Shown here piece by piece: positions 43,389 through 52,226 of a stretch of 64,000 nt of DNA (position 1 is the stretch's first letter; every line of letters starts with the position of its first letter). The notes beneath the pieces were generated by a model. It ran no database searches and was not told the origin of the DNA. It saw only the letters and a program-made list of their open reading frames with translations. Position numbers and translations under genes: made by a program. The stretch comes from Streptomyces antibioticus (GTDB lineage: Bacteria; Actinomycetota; Actinomycetes; Streptomycetales; Streptomycetaceae), in NCBI RefSeq assembly GCF_001514065.1, contig NZ_KQ948424.1:965568-1029567 (forward strand), given 5' to 3'.

Positions 43389-43700
43389 TCAGGAAGCCTG
43401 CGGAGCCTGGTCGCCCTGCGCCCGCGCCGCGTCGTCCGCGATGTCCTCCTGGTTGCGGTTGGCCTCCAGGTTGGACTTCATGCGGTCGACGCGTTCGGCG
43501 ACCTGGATGGAGGCACGGTCGCGCTCCTTGCGCAGGACGACGAAGCTGATCGGGGCCGAGATCACCAGGGAGAGCAGGACGATCCACATGCCGTTGGAGT
43601 CGCCGAGGCCGCGCGGGGCGACACCGGCGTAGACGAGGCCCCAGACGACCACGAGGCAGCCCACGAAGATCCCGAGGCGCATCAGTGTGTAGCGGAGCAT
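43389..43700 (-). CDS. DUF4229 membrane protein
   Basis: 103 aa. Two membrane helices (about 8-28 and 38-56), then R-K-E-R-D-R and a long polar helix, the pattern of actinobacterial DUF4229 proteins. Located before the menaquinone genes in other Streptomyces too. Function unknown. Confidence 0.83.
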   Translation of the reverse strand: MLRYTLMRLGIFVGCLVVVWGLVYAGVAPRGLGDSNGMWIVLLSLVISAPISFVVLRKERDRASIQVAERVDRMKSNLEANRNQEDIADDAARAQGDQAPQAS

Positions 43701-43815
43701 CTCAATCCACTCTTCCGTTCCGGCTGAAAGTTCCCCTGAAAGTTCCCAAAGGGTGCCTTCCAGTGAAGCACGCCCGCTCCCCGATCTTGCAGGGGGTCCG
43801 CGGACGACGGCGGCC

Positions 43816-44337
43816 TCAGCCCAGCGGGAGCCACATCATGATGTCGTCGCGGTAGTCGTCCGCCGACATCCGCAGCCCGTCCGGCACCCGGCCGACCTCC
43901 TTGTACCCGGCGGCCGCGTAGAAGCGCTCCAGCCCCAGCCCGCCCCGGCAGGTCAGCTTCAACGCCTCCAGGCCGAAGGCACGCGCGTGCTTCTCCGCCT
44001 CCGCGAGCAGCGCCCGCCCGTGCCCGCCGCCCTGCAACTCCGGGTCGATCATGACGGTGCAGAGCCAGGCGTAGTGGCTCTGGAGGCGGTGCGCGTTGAA
44101 CCCGAAGAAGGCCGTCGCCCGCAGCCGCCCCTCCGGGTCCAGCCCGGCCAGCAGTCGGTGCCGCCCCGCCGCGATCGACTCCGCGTAGCCGTCCACGCCC
44201 GGCCGTACGTCCTCGTACGTCGTCGTCCCGACGAACCCGACCGCCCCACCCGCGTTGTTCACGTCCACCCACAGCCGGGTCAGCTGGTCGAGGAGGGCGG
44301 GGGTGGGCTCGGGGTCGAGGCGGTACGTCAGGTCCAT
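43816..44337 (-). CDS. GNAT family N-acetyltransferase
   Basis: 173 aa. Acetyl-CoA motif G-G-G-H-G-R-A-L-L (about 100-108), preceded by strand 4 with L-C-T-V-M-I-D-P-E-L-Q and followed by F-G-L-E-A-L-K-L-T. Substrate unknown. Not overlapping its neighbours. Confidence 0.9.
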   Translation of the reverse strand: MDLTYRLDPEPTPALLDQLTRLWVDVNNAGGAVGFVGTTTYEDVRPGVDGYAESIAAGRHRLLAGLDPEGRLRATAFFGFNAHRLQSHYAWLCTVMIDPELQGGGHGRALLAEAEKHARAFGLEALKLTCRGGLGLERFYAAAGYKEVGRVPDGLRMSADDYRDDIMMWLPLG

Positions 44338-44365
44338 GATCCCCGAGTCTAGGCAGGTCCCCCGC

Positions 44366-45016
44366 TCACCCCAGGGCCCGGGCCGCCACCTCCAGATCGG
44401 CCACCAGTCCCCGGTACGCGGCCTCCCGGTCGTCCGACCTCAGCACGGCGGACGGGTGCACCGTCGGCACCAGCCGCTCGGCCCGGCCGTGGATCTCCTC
44501 CTCCAGCACGGTCCCCCGCACCTGCGTCACCCGGAACGACGACCCGAGCAACGCCTTCCCGGCGGTGGCCCCGAGCACCACGATCAACTCCGGCTCCACG
44601 ACCGCCAGTTCCGCCGCCAGCCACGGCCCGCAGGCGGTCATCTCCCGCAGGCTGGGCGCCTTGTGAATACGCCGCTTACGGGGCTCGGCCTGCGTGAACT
44701 TGAAGTGCTTCACGGCGTTGGTGACGTAGGCGTCCGCGGGGTCGATCCCGGCTTCGGCGAGCGCCCGGTCGAGGAGTTTCCCGGCGGGCCCGACGAAGGG
44801 TTTCCCCTGCCGGTCCTCCTGATCCCCGGGTTGCTCGCCGACGAGCATCACACGCGCGTGGGCGTCACCGGAGCCGAAGACGGTCTGAGTGGCGTCGCGA
44901 TGGAGCGGGCAGCCACGGCAGTCGGCGGCGGCCCGGCGAAGGGCGGGGAGCCCACCACGGTCAGGAACGAAAGGTTCGGCGCTATAGGCATCCTCAGGAG
45001 CCTTGGTACTGACCAT
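44366..45016 (-). CDS. udgX: UdgX-type uracil-DNA glycosylase
   Basis: 216 aa. Uracil-DNA glycosylase superfamily with the UdgX hallmarks: G-E-Q-P-G-D-Q-E-D (60-68), the R-loop K-R-R-I-H (114-118), and H-P-S in the last motif. In mycobacterial UdgX the R-loop histidine (here H118) bonds covalently to the sugar after excision, trapping the protein on DNA. Three cysteines (C33, C36, C128 region) fit the iron-sulfur site known there. It is 25 bp upstream of mqnE's 3' end; link by function is not evident. Confidence 0.92.
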   Translation of the reverse strand: MVSTKAPEDAYSAEPFVPDRGGLPALRRAAADCRGCPLHRDATQTVFGSGDAHARVMLVGEQPGDQEDRQGKPFVGPAGKLLDRALAEAGIDPADAYVTNAVKHFKFTQAEPRKRRIHKAPSLREMTACGPWLAAELAVVEPELIVVLGATAGKALLGSSFRVTQVRGTVLEEEIHGRAERLVPTVHPSAVLRSDDREAAYRGLVADLEVAARALG

Positions 45017-45041
45017 GTCGAACGGGTACCCCGCCCAGCTG

Positions 45042-46205
45042 TCAAACCCTCATCGGCTGAGGCGACTCCCGCCGCCCCGCGTCAGGCCCCTCGTACTCCC
45101 GGATCACCTCGTACCGAGTGTTCCGCTCCACCGGCCGGAACCCGGCGTCCCGGATCAGATCCAGCAGATCGTCCCGGGTCAGCTTGTTCGGCGTGCCGAA
45201 ATTGTCCGCGTCGTGGGTGATCTTGTACTCGACGACCGACCCGTCCATGTCATCGGCGCCGTGCAGCAACGCCAGCTGCGCGGTCTGGACGCCGTGCATG
45301 ACCCAGAAGACCTTGACGTGCGGGACGTTGTCGAACAGCAGACGAGACACCGCGAACGTCTTCAGCGCCTCCGCACCCGTCGCCATCTGGGTACGCGCCT
45401 GGAGCCGGTTGCGTACCTTCCCGTCCTTCATGTCGACGAAGTCGTGCTGGTAGCGCAGCGGGATGAAGACCTGGAAGCCGCCGGTCTCGTCCTGGAGCTC
45501 ACGCAGCCGCAGGACATGGTCGACGCGGTGCCTCGGCTCCTCGATGTGGCCGTACAGCATGGTGCTCGGGGTCTTCAGACCCTTCTCGTGCGCCAGCCGG
45601 TGGATCCGGGACCAGTCCTCCCAGTGCGTCTTGTGGTCCACGATGTGCTGGCGGACCTCCCAGTCGAAGATCTCGGCGCCACCACCGGTCAACGACTCGA
45701 GACCCGCGTCGATCAGCTCGTCGAGGATCTCGCTCGCGCTCAGCCCGCTGATCGTCTCGAAGTGGTGGATCTCCGTGGCCGTGAACGCCTTCAGCGAGAC
45801 GTCCGGCAGCGCGGCCTTCAGCTCGCGCAGCGACCTCGGGTAGTAGCGCCACGGCAGGTTCGGGTGCAGGCCGTTGACGATGTGCAGCTCGGTGAGGTTC
45901 TCGCCCTCCATCGCCTTGGCGAGCTTCACCGCCTCCTCGATGCGCATCGTGTACGCGTCCTTCTCCCCCGGCTTGCGCTGGAAGGAGCAGTAGGCGCAGG
46001 AGGCGGTGCACACGTTGGTCATGTTGAGGTGCCGGTTGACGTTGAAGTGGACCACGTCACCGTTCTTGCGCGTCCGCACCTCGTGCGCGAGACCGCCGAG
46101 CCAGGCCAGGTCGTCCGACTCGTACAGCGCGATGCCGTCCTCGCGGGTCAGCCGCTCACCGGCCCTGACCTTCTGCTCCAGTTCGCGCTTGAGCCCGACG
46201 TCCAT
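45042..46205 (-). CDS. mqnE: Aminofutalosine synthase MqnE
   Basis: 387 aa radical SAM enzyme that joins 3-enolpyruvylbenzoate (made by MqnA) to SAM-derived adenosine. Cluster motif C66-x3-C70-x2-C73 and typical H-F-N-V-N-R-H-L-N-M-T-N-V-C. ATG 46205 is favoured, with AAGGG upstream; the frame runs on to 46295. It is followed on the same strand upstream by an Lrp/AsnC gene and the UbiX, MqnP and UbiD genes, which complete the pathway. Confidence 0.95.
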   Translation of the reverse strand: MDVGLKRELEQKVRAGERLTREDGIALYESDDLAWLGGLAHEVRTRKNGDVVHFNVNRHLNMTNVCTASCAYCSFQRKPGEKDAYTMRIEEAVKLAKAMEGENLTELHIVNGLHPNLPWRYYPRSLRELKAALPDVSLKAFTATEIHHFETISGLSASEILDELIDAGLESLTGGGAEIFDWEVRQHIVDHKTHWEDWSRIHRLAHEKGLKTPSTMLYGHIEEPRHRVDHVLRLRELQDETGGFQVFIPLRYQHDFVDMKDGKVRNRLQARTQMATGAEALKTFAVSRLLFDNVPHVKVFWVMHGVQTAQLALLHGADDMDGSVVEYKITHDADNFGTPNKLTRDDLLDLIRDAGFRPVERNTRYEVIREYEGPDAGRRESPQPMRV

Positions 46206-46255
46206 GGGGGTCACACCCTTCTCCGACAACTGCGACGACTTCGACAACCGTACGT

Positions 46256-46711
46256 CTACTGCTCTTCCGGCAGCTCTCCGACCCGGTTCTCCCACTTCGT
46301 GGACAGCACGATGGTGGTACGGGTCCGGGACACACCCTTCGTCCCGCTGAGCCGCCGGATGATCTTCTCCAGGCCGTCGACGTCGCTGGCCCGCACCTTG
46401 AGCATGAACGAGTCGTCGCCCGCGATGAACCAGCAGTCCTCGATCTCCGGCAGGTCCTTCATCCGGCGGGCCACGTCCTCGTGGTCGGCGGCGTCGGAGA
46501 GGGAGATGCCGATGAGGGCGGTGACACCGAGACCGAGGGAGGCGGCGTCGACGGTGGCGCGGTAGCCGGTGATGACACCGGCCGCCTCCAGCCGGTTGAT
46601 GCGGTCGGTGACGCTGGGTCCCGACAGACCGACGAGGCGGCCCAGCTCCGCGTAGGAGGCCCGGCCGTTCTCCCTCAGGGCCTGGATGAGCTGCCTGTCC
46701 ACCGCGTCCAT
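46256..46711 (-). CDS. Lrp/AsnC family transcriptional regulator
   Basis: 151 aa. Helix-turn-helix (1-60; S-Y-A-E-L-G-R-L-V-G-L-S-G-P-S-V-T-D-R) plus the RAM ligand domain (about 70-140). It lies between mqnE and ubiX in the menaquinone block, so it may regulate it, perhaps in response to an amino acid. Confidence 0.94.
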   Translation of the reverse strand: MDAVDRQLIQALRENGRASYAELGRLVGLSGPSVTDRINRLEAAGVITGYRATVDAASLGLGVTALIGISLSDAADHEDVARRMKDLPEIEDCWFIAGDDSFMLKVRASDVDGLEKIIRRLSGTKGVSRTRTTIVLSTKWENRVGELPEEQ

Positions 46712-46791
46712 TGCGATCGAAGCCTTCCGCTGAAGAGGATCCCGAAAGTTCCCGAAGAGATGAGAGGTACTGCGACTTGCTCAGATGGCGC

Positions 46792-47472
46792 CTAGGTCGG
46801 GCGGGTTCCGGACCCGCCGCCGAGTTCGCCCTTCCACCGCCGGTACAGCCGGTGCTCGACCCCCGCCGCGTCGAGGACCCGTCCGGCGACGAAGTCGACG
46901 AGGTCCTGGATGTGGGTGGCGCCGGCGTAGAAGGCGGGTGAGGCGGGGACGACGGTGGCGCCGAGATCGTCGAGGGTGACGAGGTGCCGCAGCGTCTGGC
47001 CGTTCAAGGGGGTCTCCCGTACGGCGACGACGAGCTTGCGGCGCTCCTTGAGGGTCACGCTCGCGGCGCGCTGGAGCAGGTCCTTGGAGAGCCCGAGGGC
47101 GACTCCGGCGACGCAGGCGGTGGAGGCCGGCACGATCAGCATGCCCTTGACGGGATACGACCCCGAGGACGGCCCCGCGGCGAGGTCACCGGCGTTCCAG
47201 TACCGCACGCGCGCGATGTCGACGTCGAAGCTCCCCGGCTTCCCGTCGGCCCCCCTGGCCAGCCATTCCCGCAGGTCCTCCTGCCAGTGCGCGTCCCGGA
47301 AGGCGATCTGCGTCTCGTCGAGCAGCGTCAGCCGCGAGGCCCTGCTGACGACCAGGTCGACGCTCTCCCCCGCCTCCAGCAGCGCCCGCAGCACCGCCGC
47401 CGCATACGGCGTCCCGGAGGCTCCGGACACCCCCACGATCCAAGGCACGCGCTGCGTTTCTCCTGCGTTCAC
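46792..47472 (-). CDS. UbiX family flavin prenyltransferase
   Basis: 226 aa. Makes prenylated FMN, the cofactor of UbiD decarboxylases. FMN site G-V-S-G-A-S-G (14-20), S-S-G-S-Y-P-V-K-G and P-A-S-T-A. The UbiD-like gene lies two genes upstream in the same cluster, matching the enzyme pair needed in the futalosine route. 102 bp separate it from mqnP. Confidence 0.92.
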   Translation of the reverse strand: MNAGETQRVPWIVGVSGASGTPYAAAVLRALLEAGESVDLVVSRASRLTLLDETQIAFRDAHWQEDLREWLARGADGKPGSFDVDIARVRYWNAGDLAAGPSSGSYPVKGMLIVPASTACVAGVALGLSKDLLQRAASVTLKERRKLVVAVRETPLNGQTLRHLVTLDDLGATVVPASPAFYAGATHIQDLVDFVAGRVLDAAGVEHRLYRRWKGELGGGSGTRPT

Positions 47473-47574
47473 CCTCCCGAGCCTACCGGCGGGGCAGGGA
47501 GACTTCAGGACCGGTGGGGCGCTTTCGGGGCGACGGGATGCCCGTGCGGGACCCGGTGCCGGTGCGGACCGGGG

Positions 47575-48477
47575 TCAGACCGTCAGACCCCGCACCAGCA
47601 GGTCCAGCAGGGCACACACGAACAGGGCGATCCCGATGAACCCGTTGACGCTGAAGAACGCCCTGTTCAGGCGGGACAGGTCGTGCGGGCGGACGATGTT
47701 GTGCTCGTAGACGAAGGCCGCCGCGACGATCATCAGGCCGACCCAGAAGAACCCGCCCGCGTCGGTGGCGACGGCGTACCAGACCAGCAGGCCCATGGTC
47801 AGGAAGTGGCAGACCCGCGAGCCCCAGATCGCGGCCGGGATGCCGAAGCGGGCCGGGACCGACATGACGCCGACCTCGCGGTCGGTCTCGACGTCCTGGC
47901 AGGCGTAGATCAGGTCGAAGCCGCCGATCCAGATGCCGACCGCGAGGCCGAGGAGCACCGCGTCCCAGGACCACTCGCCGGTGATCGCCAGCCAGCCGCC
48001 GACCGGGCCCATCGCCTGGGCGAGACCGAGGATGGCCTGCGGGAAGTTCGTGAACCGCTTGCCGTAGGGGTAGACCACCATCGGGATCACGGCGACCGGG
48101 GCGAGGGCCAGGCACAGGGGGTTCAGGAGCGCCGCCGAGCCCAGGAAGATCACGACCGCGACCAGCGCGCCCGTCCACGCGTGCTTGACCGACATCGCAC
48201 CGGTCACCAGCTCGCGGTGGGCGGTGCGTGGGTTCCGCGCGTCGATCTCCCGGTCGATGATCCGGTTGACCGCCATGGCGAAGGTGCGCAGGCCGACCAT
48301 GCAGATGGTGACCAGCAGCAGCCTGCCCCAGTGGATGTTCTTGTCCCACTCGAACATCGCGGTGAGCGCCGCGATGTAGGCGAAGGGCAGCGCGAACACC
48401 GAGTGCTCGATCATGACCAGGCGGAGGAAGGCCTTGGTGCGTCCCGGCTGGGGGATCGCGGCAGACGCTGAACTCAC
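47575..48477 (-). CDS. mqnP: UbiA family prenyltransferase MqnP
   Basis: 300 aa integral membrane enzyme that attaches the polyprenyl chain to the naphthoate intermediate. Asp-rich motifs N-R-I-I-D-R-E-I-D (71-79) and D-V-E-T-D-R-E in the second half. GTG 48477 overlaps the stop of the UbiD gene in GTGA. About eight hydrophobic segments. Confidence 0.92.
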   Translation of the reverse strand: MSSASAAIPQPGRTKAFLRLVMIEHSVFALPFAYIAALTAMFEWDKNIHWGRLLLVTICMVGLRTFAMAVNRIIDREIDARNPRTAHRELVTGAMSVKHAWTGALVAVVIFLGSAALLNPLCLALAPVAVIPMVVYPYGKRFTNFPQAILGLAQAMGPVGGWLAITGEWSWDAVLLGLAVGIWIGGFDLIYACQDVETDREVGVMSVPARFGIPAAIWGSRVCHFLTMGLLVWYAVATDAGGFFWVGLMIVAAAFVYEHNIVRPHDLSRLNRAFFSVNGFIGIALFVCALLDLLVRGLTV

Positions 48478-49925
48478 AGTCCGTATTCCTTCCACCGGCG
48501 GTCCACCTTTGCCGCCGTCTCCGGGTCCGACACCACCATGTCGGGCCAGCCGCCGTCCCGCGTGTAGCCCTCCTCGGGCCACTTCTTCGTCGCGTCGATC
48601 CCCGCCTTACCGCCCCAGAACTGCTGGTAGGAGGCGTGGTCGAGGTGGTCGACCGGTCCTTCGACGACCGACAGGTCGCGCGCGTAGTCCGTGTTGCCGA
48701 GGGCCCGCCAGGCGACCTCGTGGAGGTCGTGGACGTCGCAGTCCGAGTCGACGACCACGATCAGCTTCGTCAGGGACATCATGTGGGCGCCCCACACAGC
48801 GTGCATCACCTTTTGGGCGTGCTTGGGGTACTTCTTGTCGATCGAGATGATCGCGCAGTTGTGGAATCCGCCCGCTTCGGGCAGGTGGTAGTCCACGATG
48901 TCCGGCACGATGATCTTCAGCAGGGGGAGGAAGAAGCGCTCCGTCGCACGACCCAGCGGACCGTCCTCCGTCGGGGGGCGGCCTACGACGATCGACTGAA
49001 GCAGCGGCCGCTTCCGCATGGTCACGCAGTCGATCTTCAGCGCCGGGAACGGCTCCTGCGGGGTGTAGAACCCGGTGTGGTCGCCGAAGGGCCCCTCGGG
49101 CAGCATCTCGCCCGGCTCCAGCCAGCCCTCGATCACCACTTCGGCCTGCGCCGGGACCTGGAGCGGCACCGTCTTGCAGTCGACCATCTCGATCCGCTTG
49201 CCGGCGATGAACCCGGCGAACAGGTACTCGTCGATGTCACCGGGGAGCGGCGCGGTGGACGCGTAGGTCACGGCCGGCGGGCAGCCGAAGGCGATCGCGA
49301 CCGGCAGGCGCTCACCCCGGCGGGCCGCCACCTGGTAGTGGTTCCGGCTGTCCTTGTGGATCTGCCAGTGCATGCCGATCGTGCGCTTGTCGTGGCGCTG
49401 GAGGCGGTACAGACCGAGGTTGCGGATGCCGGTTTCCGGGTCCTTGGTGTGGGTCAGGCCCAGGTTGAAGAAGGAGCCGCCGTCCTGCGGCCAGGTGAAC
49501 AGCGCCGGGAGCTGGTCGAGGTCGACGTCGTCGCCGGTGAGGACGACCTCCTGCACCGGAGCCTCTTTCACCTTCTTCGGCGGTACGTGCGTCATCGCGC
49601 CGAGCTTGCCGAAGGCCTCCCGCACGCCCACGAAGCCGTGCGGCAGTTCGGGGCGCAGCAGCCCGCCGATCTTGTCGGAGATGTCCTCGTACGACTTCAG
49701 GCCCAGCGACTTCAGCAGCCGCCGGTCGGTTCCGAAGACGTTCATCGCGAGGGGCATCGAGGAGCCCTTCACGTTCTCGAAGAGGAGCGCGGGGCCGCCT
49801 GCCTTGTTGACCCGGTCGACGATCTCCCCGACCTCCAGATACGGGTCGACCTCGGCCTTGACGCGCTTGAGGTCGCCCTCGCGTTCCAGGGCCCTGAGCA
49901 GCGAGCGAAGATCGTCGTAAGCCAT
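48474..49925 (-). CDS. UbiD family decarboxylase (menaquinone)
   Basis: 483 aa. Prenyl-FMN-dependent decarboxylase acting on the prenylated 1,4-dihydroxy-6-naphthoate. Family motifs include [20 protein letters not shown] and the late H-D-L-H-E-V-A-W-R. First gene of the run, coupled to mqnP. Together with UbiX this pair converts the prenylated product to demethylmenaquinone. Confidence 0.93.
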   Translation of the reverse strand: MAYDDLRSLLRALEREGDLKRVKAEVDPYLEVGEIVDRVNKAGGPALLFENVKGSSMPLAMNVFGTDRRLLKSLGLKSYEDISDKIGGLLRPELPHGFVGVREAFGKLGAMTHVPPKKVKEAPVQEVVLTGDDVDLDQLPALFTWPQDGGSFFNLGLTHTKDPETGIRNLGLYRLQRHDKRTIGMHWQIHKDSRNHYQVAARRGERLPVAIAFGCPPAVTYASTAPLPGDIDEYLFAGFIAGKRIEMVDCKTVPLQVPAQAEVVIEGWLEPGEMLPEGPFGDHTGFYTPQEPFPALKIDCVTMRKRPLLQSIVVGRPPTEDGPLGRATERFFLPLLKIIVPDIVDYHLPEAGGFHNCAIISIDKKYPKHAQKVMHAVWGAHMMSLTKLIVVVDSDCDVHDLHEVAWRALGNTDYARDLSVVEGPVDHLDHASYQQFWGGKAGIDATKKWPEEGYTRDGGWPDMVVSDPETAAKVDRRWKEYGL

Positions 49926-50012
49926 GCGTCCCAGTATCCGGTACGGGCTACCCTGGCCCTGTACCTGGGGGCTGTGATCGCGGCCCCGACGACCGTCCCG
50001 TGGGAGGGCCCC

Positions 50013-50324
50013 ATGCTCCGGGTGCTGATGTTCCTCGTGCCGCTGGCGCTGAGCATCTACGCGTTCATCGACTGCATCAGCACGCAGGACGAGGACGTCC
50101 GCCACATGCCCAAGCCACTGTGGGCGATCCTCGTGCTGCTGTTCCCGATCGTGGGCTCGATCTCCTGGATGATCGCGGGCAAGAAGCGCAGCCTGGCCGC
50201 CGAGGGCTGGGCCGGTGCCCGGGCCGGCCACTCGCAGCGCTGGGTCGCCCCCGACGACAACCCCGAGTTCCTGAAGTCCCTCGACGAGGACGACCGCGAC
50301 CGGAAGAAGCGGGACGAGCCCTGA
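50013..50324 (+). CDS. Small PLDc_N-type membrane protein
   Basis: 103 aa. Two helices (about 4-20, 38-54) around D-C-I-S-T-Q-D-E-D, the phospholipase D N-terminal (PLDc_N) signature, then a charged tail. GGGAGG precedes the ATG. Divergent from ubiD. The family's role is unclear. Confidence 0.85.
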   Translation: MLRVLMFLVPLALSIYAFIDCISTQDEDVRHMPKPLWAILVLLFPIVGSISWMIAGKKRSLAAEGWAGARAGHSQRWVAPDDNPEFLKSLDEDDRDRKKRDEP

Positions 50325-50325
50325 C

Positions 50326-51210
50326 GTGGAGCTGCGGCTGCTGGTCACCTTCGAGAAGGTCGCCGGGGTGCTCAGCTTCACCCGGGCGGCGGCCGAGCTG
50401 AACTACGCCCAGTCCAGCGTCACCAGCCAGATCCGCGCCCTGGAGGACTCGCTCGGCGTGGAGCTGTTCGACCGGCTCGGCAGCCGCATCCGGCTCACGG
50501 AGGCCGGGGAGCGGCTGCTGCCGTACGCCCGGCAGATCATCGAGCTGAGCGAGGAGGCGCGGGCGGCCGTCACCGACGCCGAGGAGCCCTCCGGCACGCT
50601 CGCCGTCGGCACCATGGAGTCGCTGACCTCGTACCGGCTGCCGCCGCTCCTGGAACTCTTCCACCACCGCTATCCGAAGGTGCGGCTGTCGCTGCGCACC
50701 ACCCTCGGTGACGAGACCCGGCAGGCACTGCGGCAGGGCACGTACGACGTGGGCTTCCTGATGGAGGCGGAGACCGCGCATCCGGGCCTGGAGAGCGAGG
50801 TGCTGGCGGTGGAGCCGCTGGCGCTGGTGGCGGCGCCGGAACACACGCTCAAGGGGCGGGAGTTGGCGACCGCCGACCTCCTGGGCCAACCCCTGCTGGC
50901 CACCGAACCGGGCTGCGCCTACCGGGACTTGTTCGAGCGGGAGCTCAACTCCCTGGGCGGCCCGGCTGTCTTCATGGAGTTCGGCACGATCGAGGCCACC
51001 AAACGCGCGGCGGCGGCCGGTCTCGGCATCGCGCTGCTGCCGGAGATCACGGTCGCCGCCGAACTCGCGGAGGGCTCTCTCGTACGACTGGACTGGGAGC
51101 CGCCGTTCACGCTTCGGACGCAGCTCGCGTGGCGGTCCGGGAAGCGGCTTCCGGCGCATGTGCGGCTGTTCGCGGAGCAGGCGCGGAAGCTGGTGTCCGA
51201 GCAAGGGTGA
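50326..51210 (+). CDS. LysR family transcriptional regulator
   Basis: 294 aa. Winged helix (1-60, S-F-T-R-A-A-A-E-L-N-Y-A-Q-S-S-V-T-S) and effector domain. GTG two bases after the previous stop. The 3' end overlaps the convergent EamA transporter by 104 bp, so transcripts of the two would be antisense. Confidence 0.94.
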   Translation: MELRLLVTFEKVAGVLSFTRAAAELNYAQSSVTSQIRALEDSLGVELFDRLGSRIRLTEAGERLLPYARQIIELSEEARAAVTDAEEPSGTLAVGTMESLTSYRLPPLLELFHHRYPKVRLSLRTTLGDETRQALRQGTYDVGFLMEAETAHPGLESEVLAVEPLALVAAPEHTLKGRELATADLLGQPLLATEPGCAYRDLFERELNSLGGPAVFMEFGTIEATKRAAAAGLGIALLPEITVAAELAEGSLVRLDWEPPFTLRTQLAWRSGKRLPAHVRLFAEQARKLVSEQG

Positions 51211-52057
51211 CCTTGAGGCTCGCGAGGACGATCAGCGGGACGCCCAGCGCCTGGACGAGGCCGATGTGGTGGCCGTACACCGCCCAGTCCATGCCCATCG
51301 CGACGGCCGGGTAGACGAAGGCCAGGACGGCGATCTTCGACAGCGGCAGCTGGGCGTAGGCGGCGTACATCAGGACGTACATCAGGCCGGTGTGGATGAA
51401 GCCGAGCCCCACCAGCCAGCCCCAGTCGCCCGCGCTCGTGCCGCTCATCGCGCCGAGGTCGGCGAAGGGCAGCAGCAGCGGGATGCCGACGACGACCTGG
51501 ACGAGGGCGATGAGGTGCGGGCGGACGCCGGTGATGCGCTTGGTGACGAGGGTGGACAGACCGTAGAGGAGCGCCGCGAGGAGGGCCTGGCCGACGCCCG
51601 TCAGATAGGTTCCGCCGCTGGTGAAGTCGGAGGGCGTGACGCCCGAGACGAGGACCAGTCCCGCGAAGGCCAGCGCGATCCAGCCCGCCTTCGCCGCCGT
51701 CAGGCGCTCGCGGAAGAGGAGGGCGCCCAGCAGCACGACGTAGAACGGCTGCGTGTGGTAGACGACCGTCGCCACGGAGATCGAGGTGTTCTCGTACGAC
51801 TCGAAGAGGAACACCCAGTTGAAGACGATGAACACGCCGCCCAGGACGGCGAGTCCGAGGGTGCGCGGGGTGAAGCCGTGGTCGCGGAGCCAGCCGCGGG
51901 CCACCACGTACGCGCCCAGTGCGAGGGCACCGAAGACGACGCGGAAGAAGACCACGTCGAAGGGGGAGGCGCCCGACTCGACGACGAAGACGCCGAGGGT
52001 GCCGGAGAGGATCATGGCGGTCGTGAGTTGGGCGATGCCCTTGCTGTCGGAGGTCAT
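51107..52057 (-). CDS. EamA/DMT family transporter
   Basis: 316 aa with ten hydrophobic segments in two halves, as in EamA drug/metabolite exporters. ATG 52057 is preferred; ATG 52081 is in frame but lacks the AGGGA ribosome site. The C-terminus is Ala/Thr-rich and lies antisense to the LysR gene, which could regulate it. Confidence 0.9.
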   Translation of the reverse strand: MTSDSKGIAQLTTAMILSGTLGVFVVESGASPFDVVFFRVVFGALALGAYVVARGWLRDHGFTPRTLGLAVLGGVFIVFNWVFLFESYENTSISVATVVYHTQPFYVVLLGALLFRERLTAAKAGWIALAFAGLVLVSGVTPSDFTSGGTYLTGVGQALLAALLYGLSTLVTKRITGVRPHLIALVQVVVGIPLLLPFADLGAMSGTSAGDWGWLVGLGFIHTGLMYVLMYAAYAQLPLSKIAVLAFVYPAVAMGMDWAVYGHHIGLVQALGVPLIVLASLKVTLARTPASAPAPRTAAHAPEAASRTATRAASEA

Positions 52058-52226
52058 GTCCCTGACGGTAGGAGCGGGCATCGGTGCAGGTCCACGCGCC
52101 AGTGGGGGGTCCTGCCGATGGGGTCATCGGCTCCGCCGATGCGTGCAGGTTGTACGCCGGTGAGGCTTCCGAAGCGGACAATGCGCCCCTGTGCCCGGAC
52201 CGGTCGGAACCGGACACTTACCTCGC

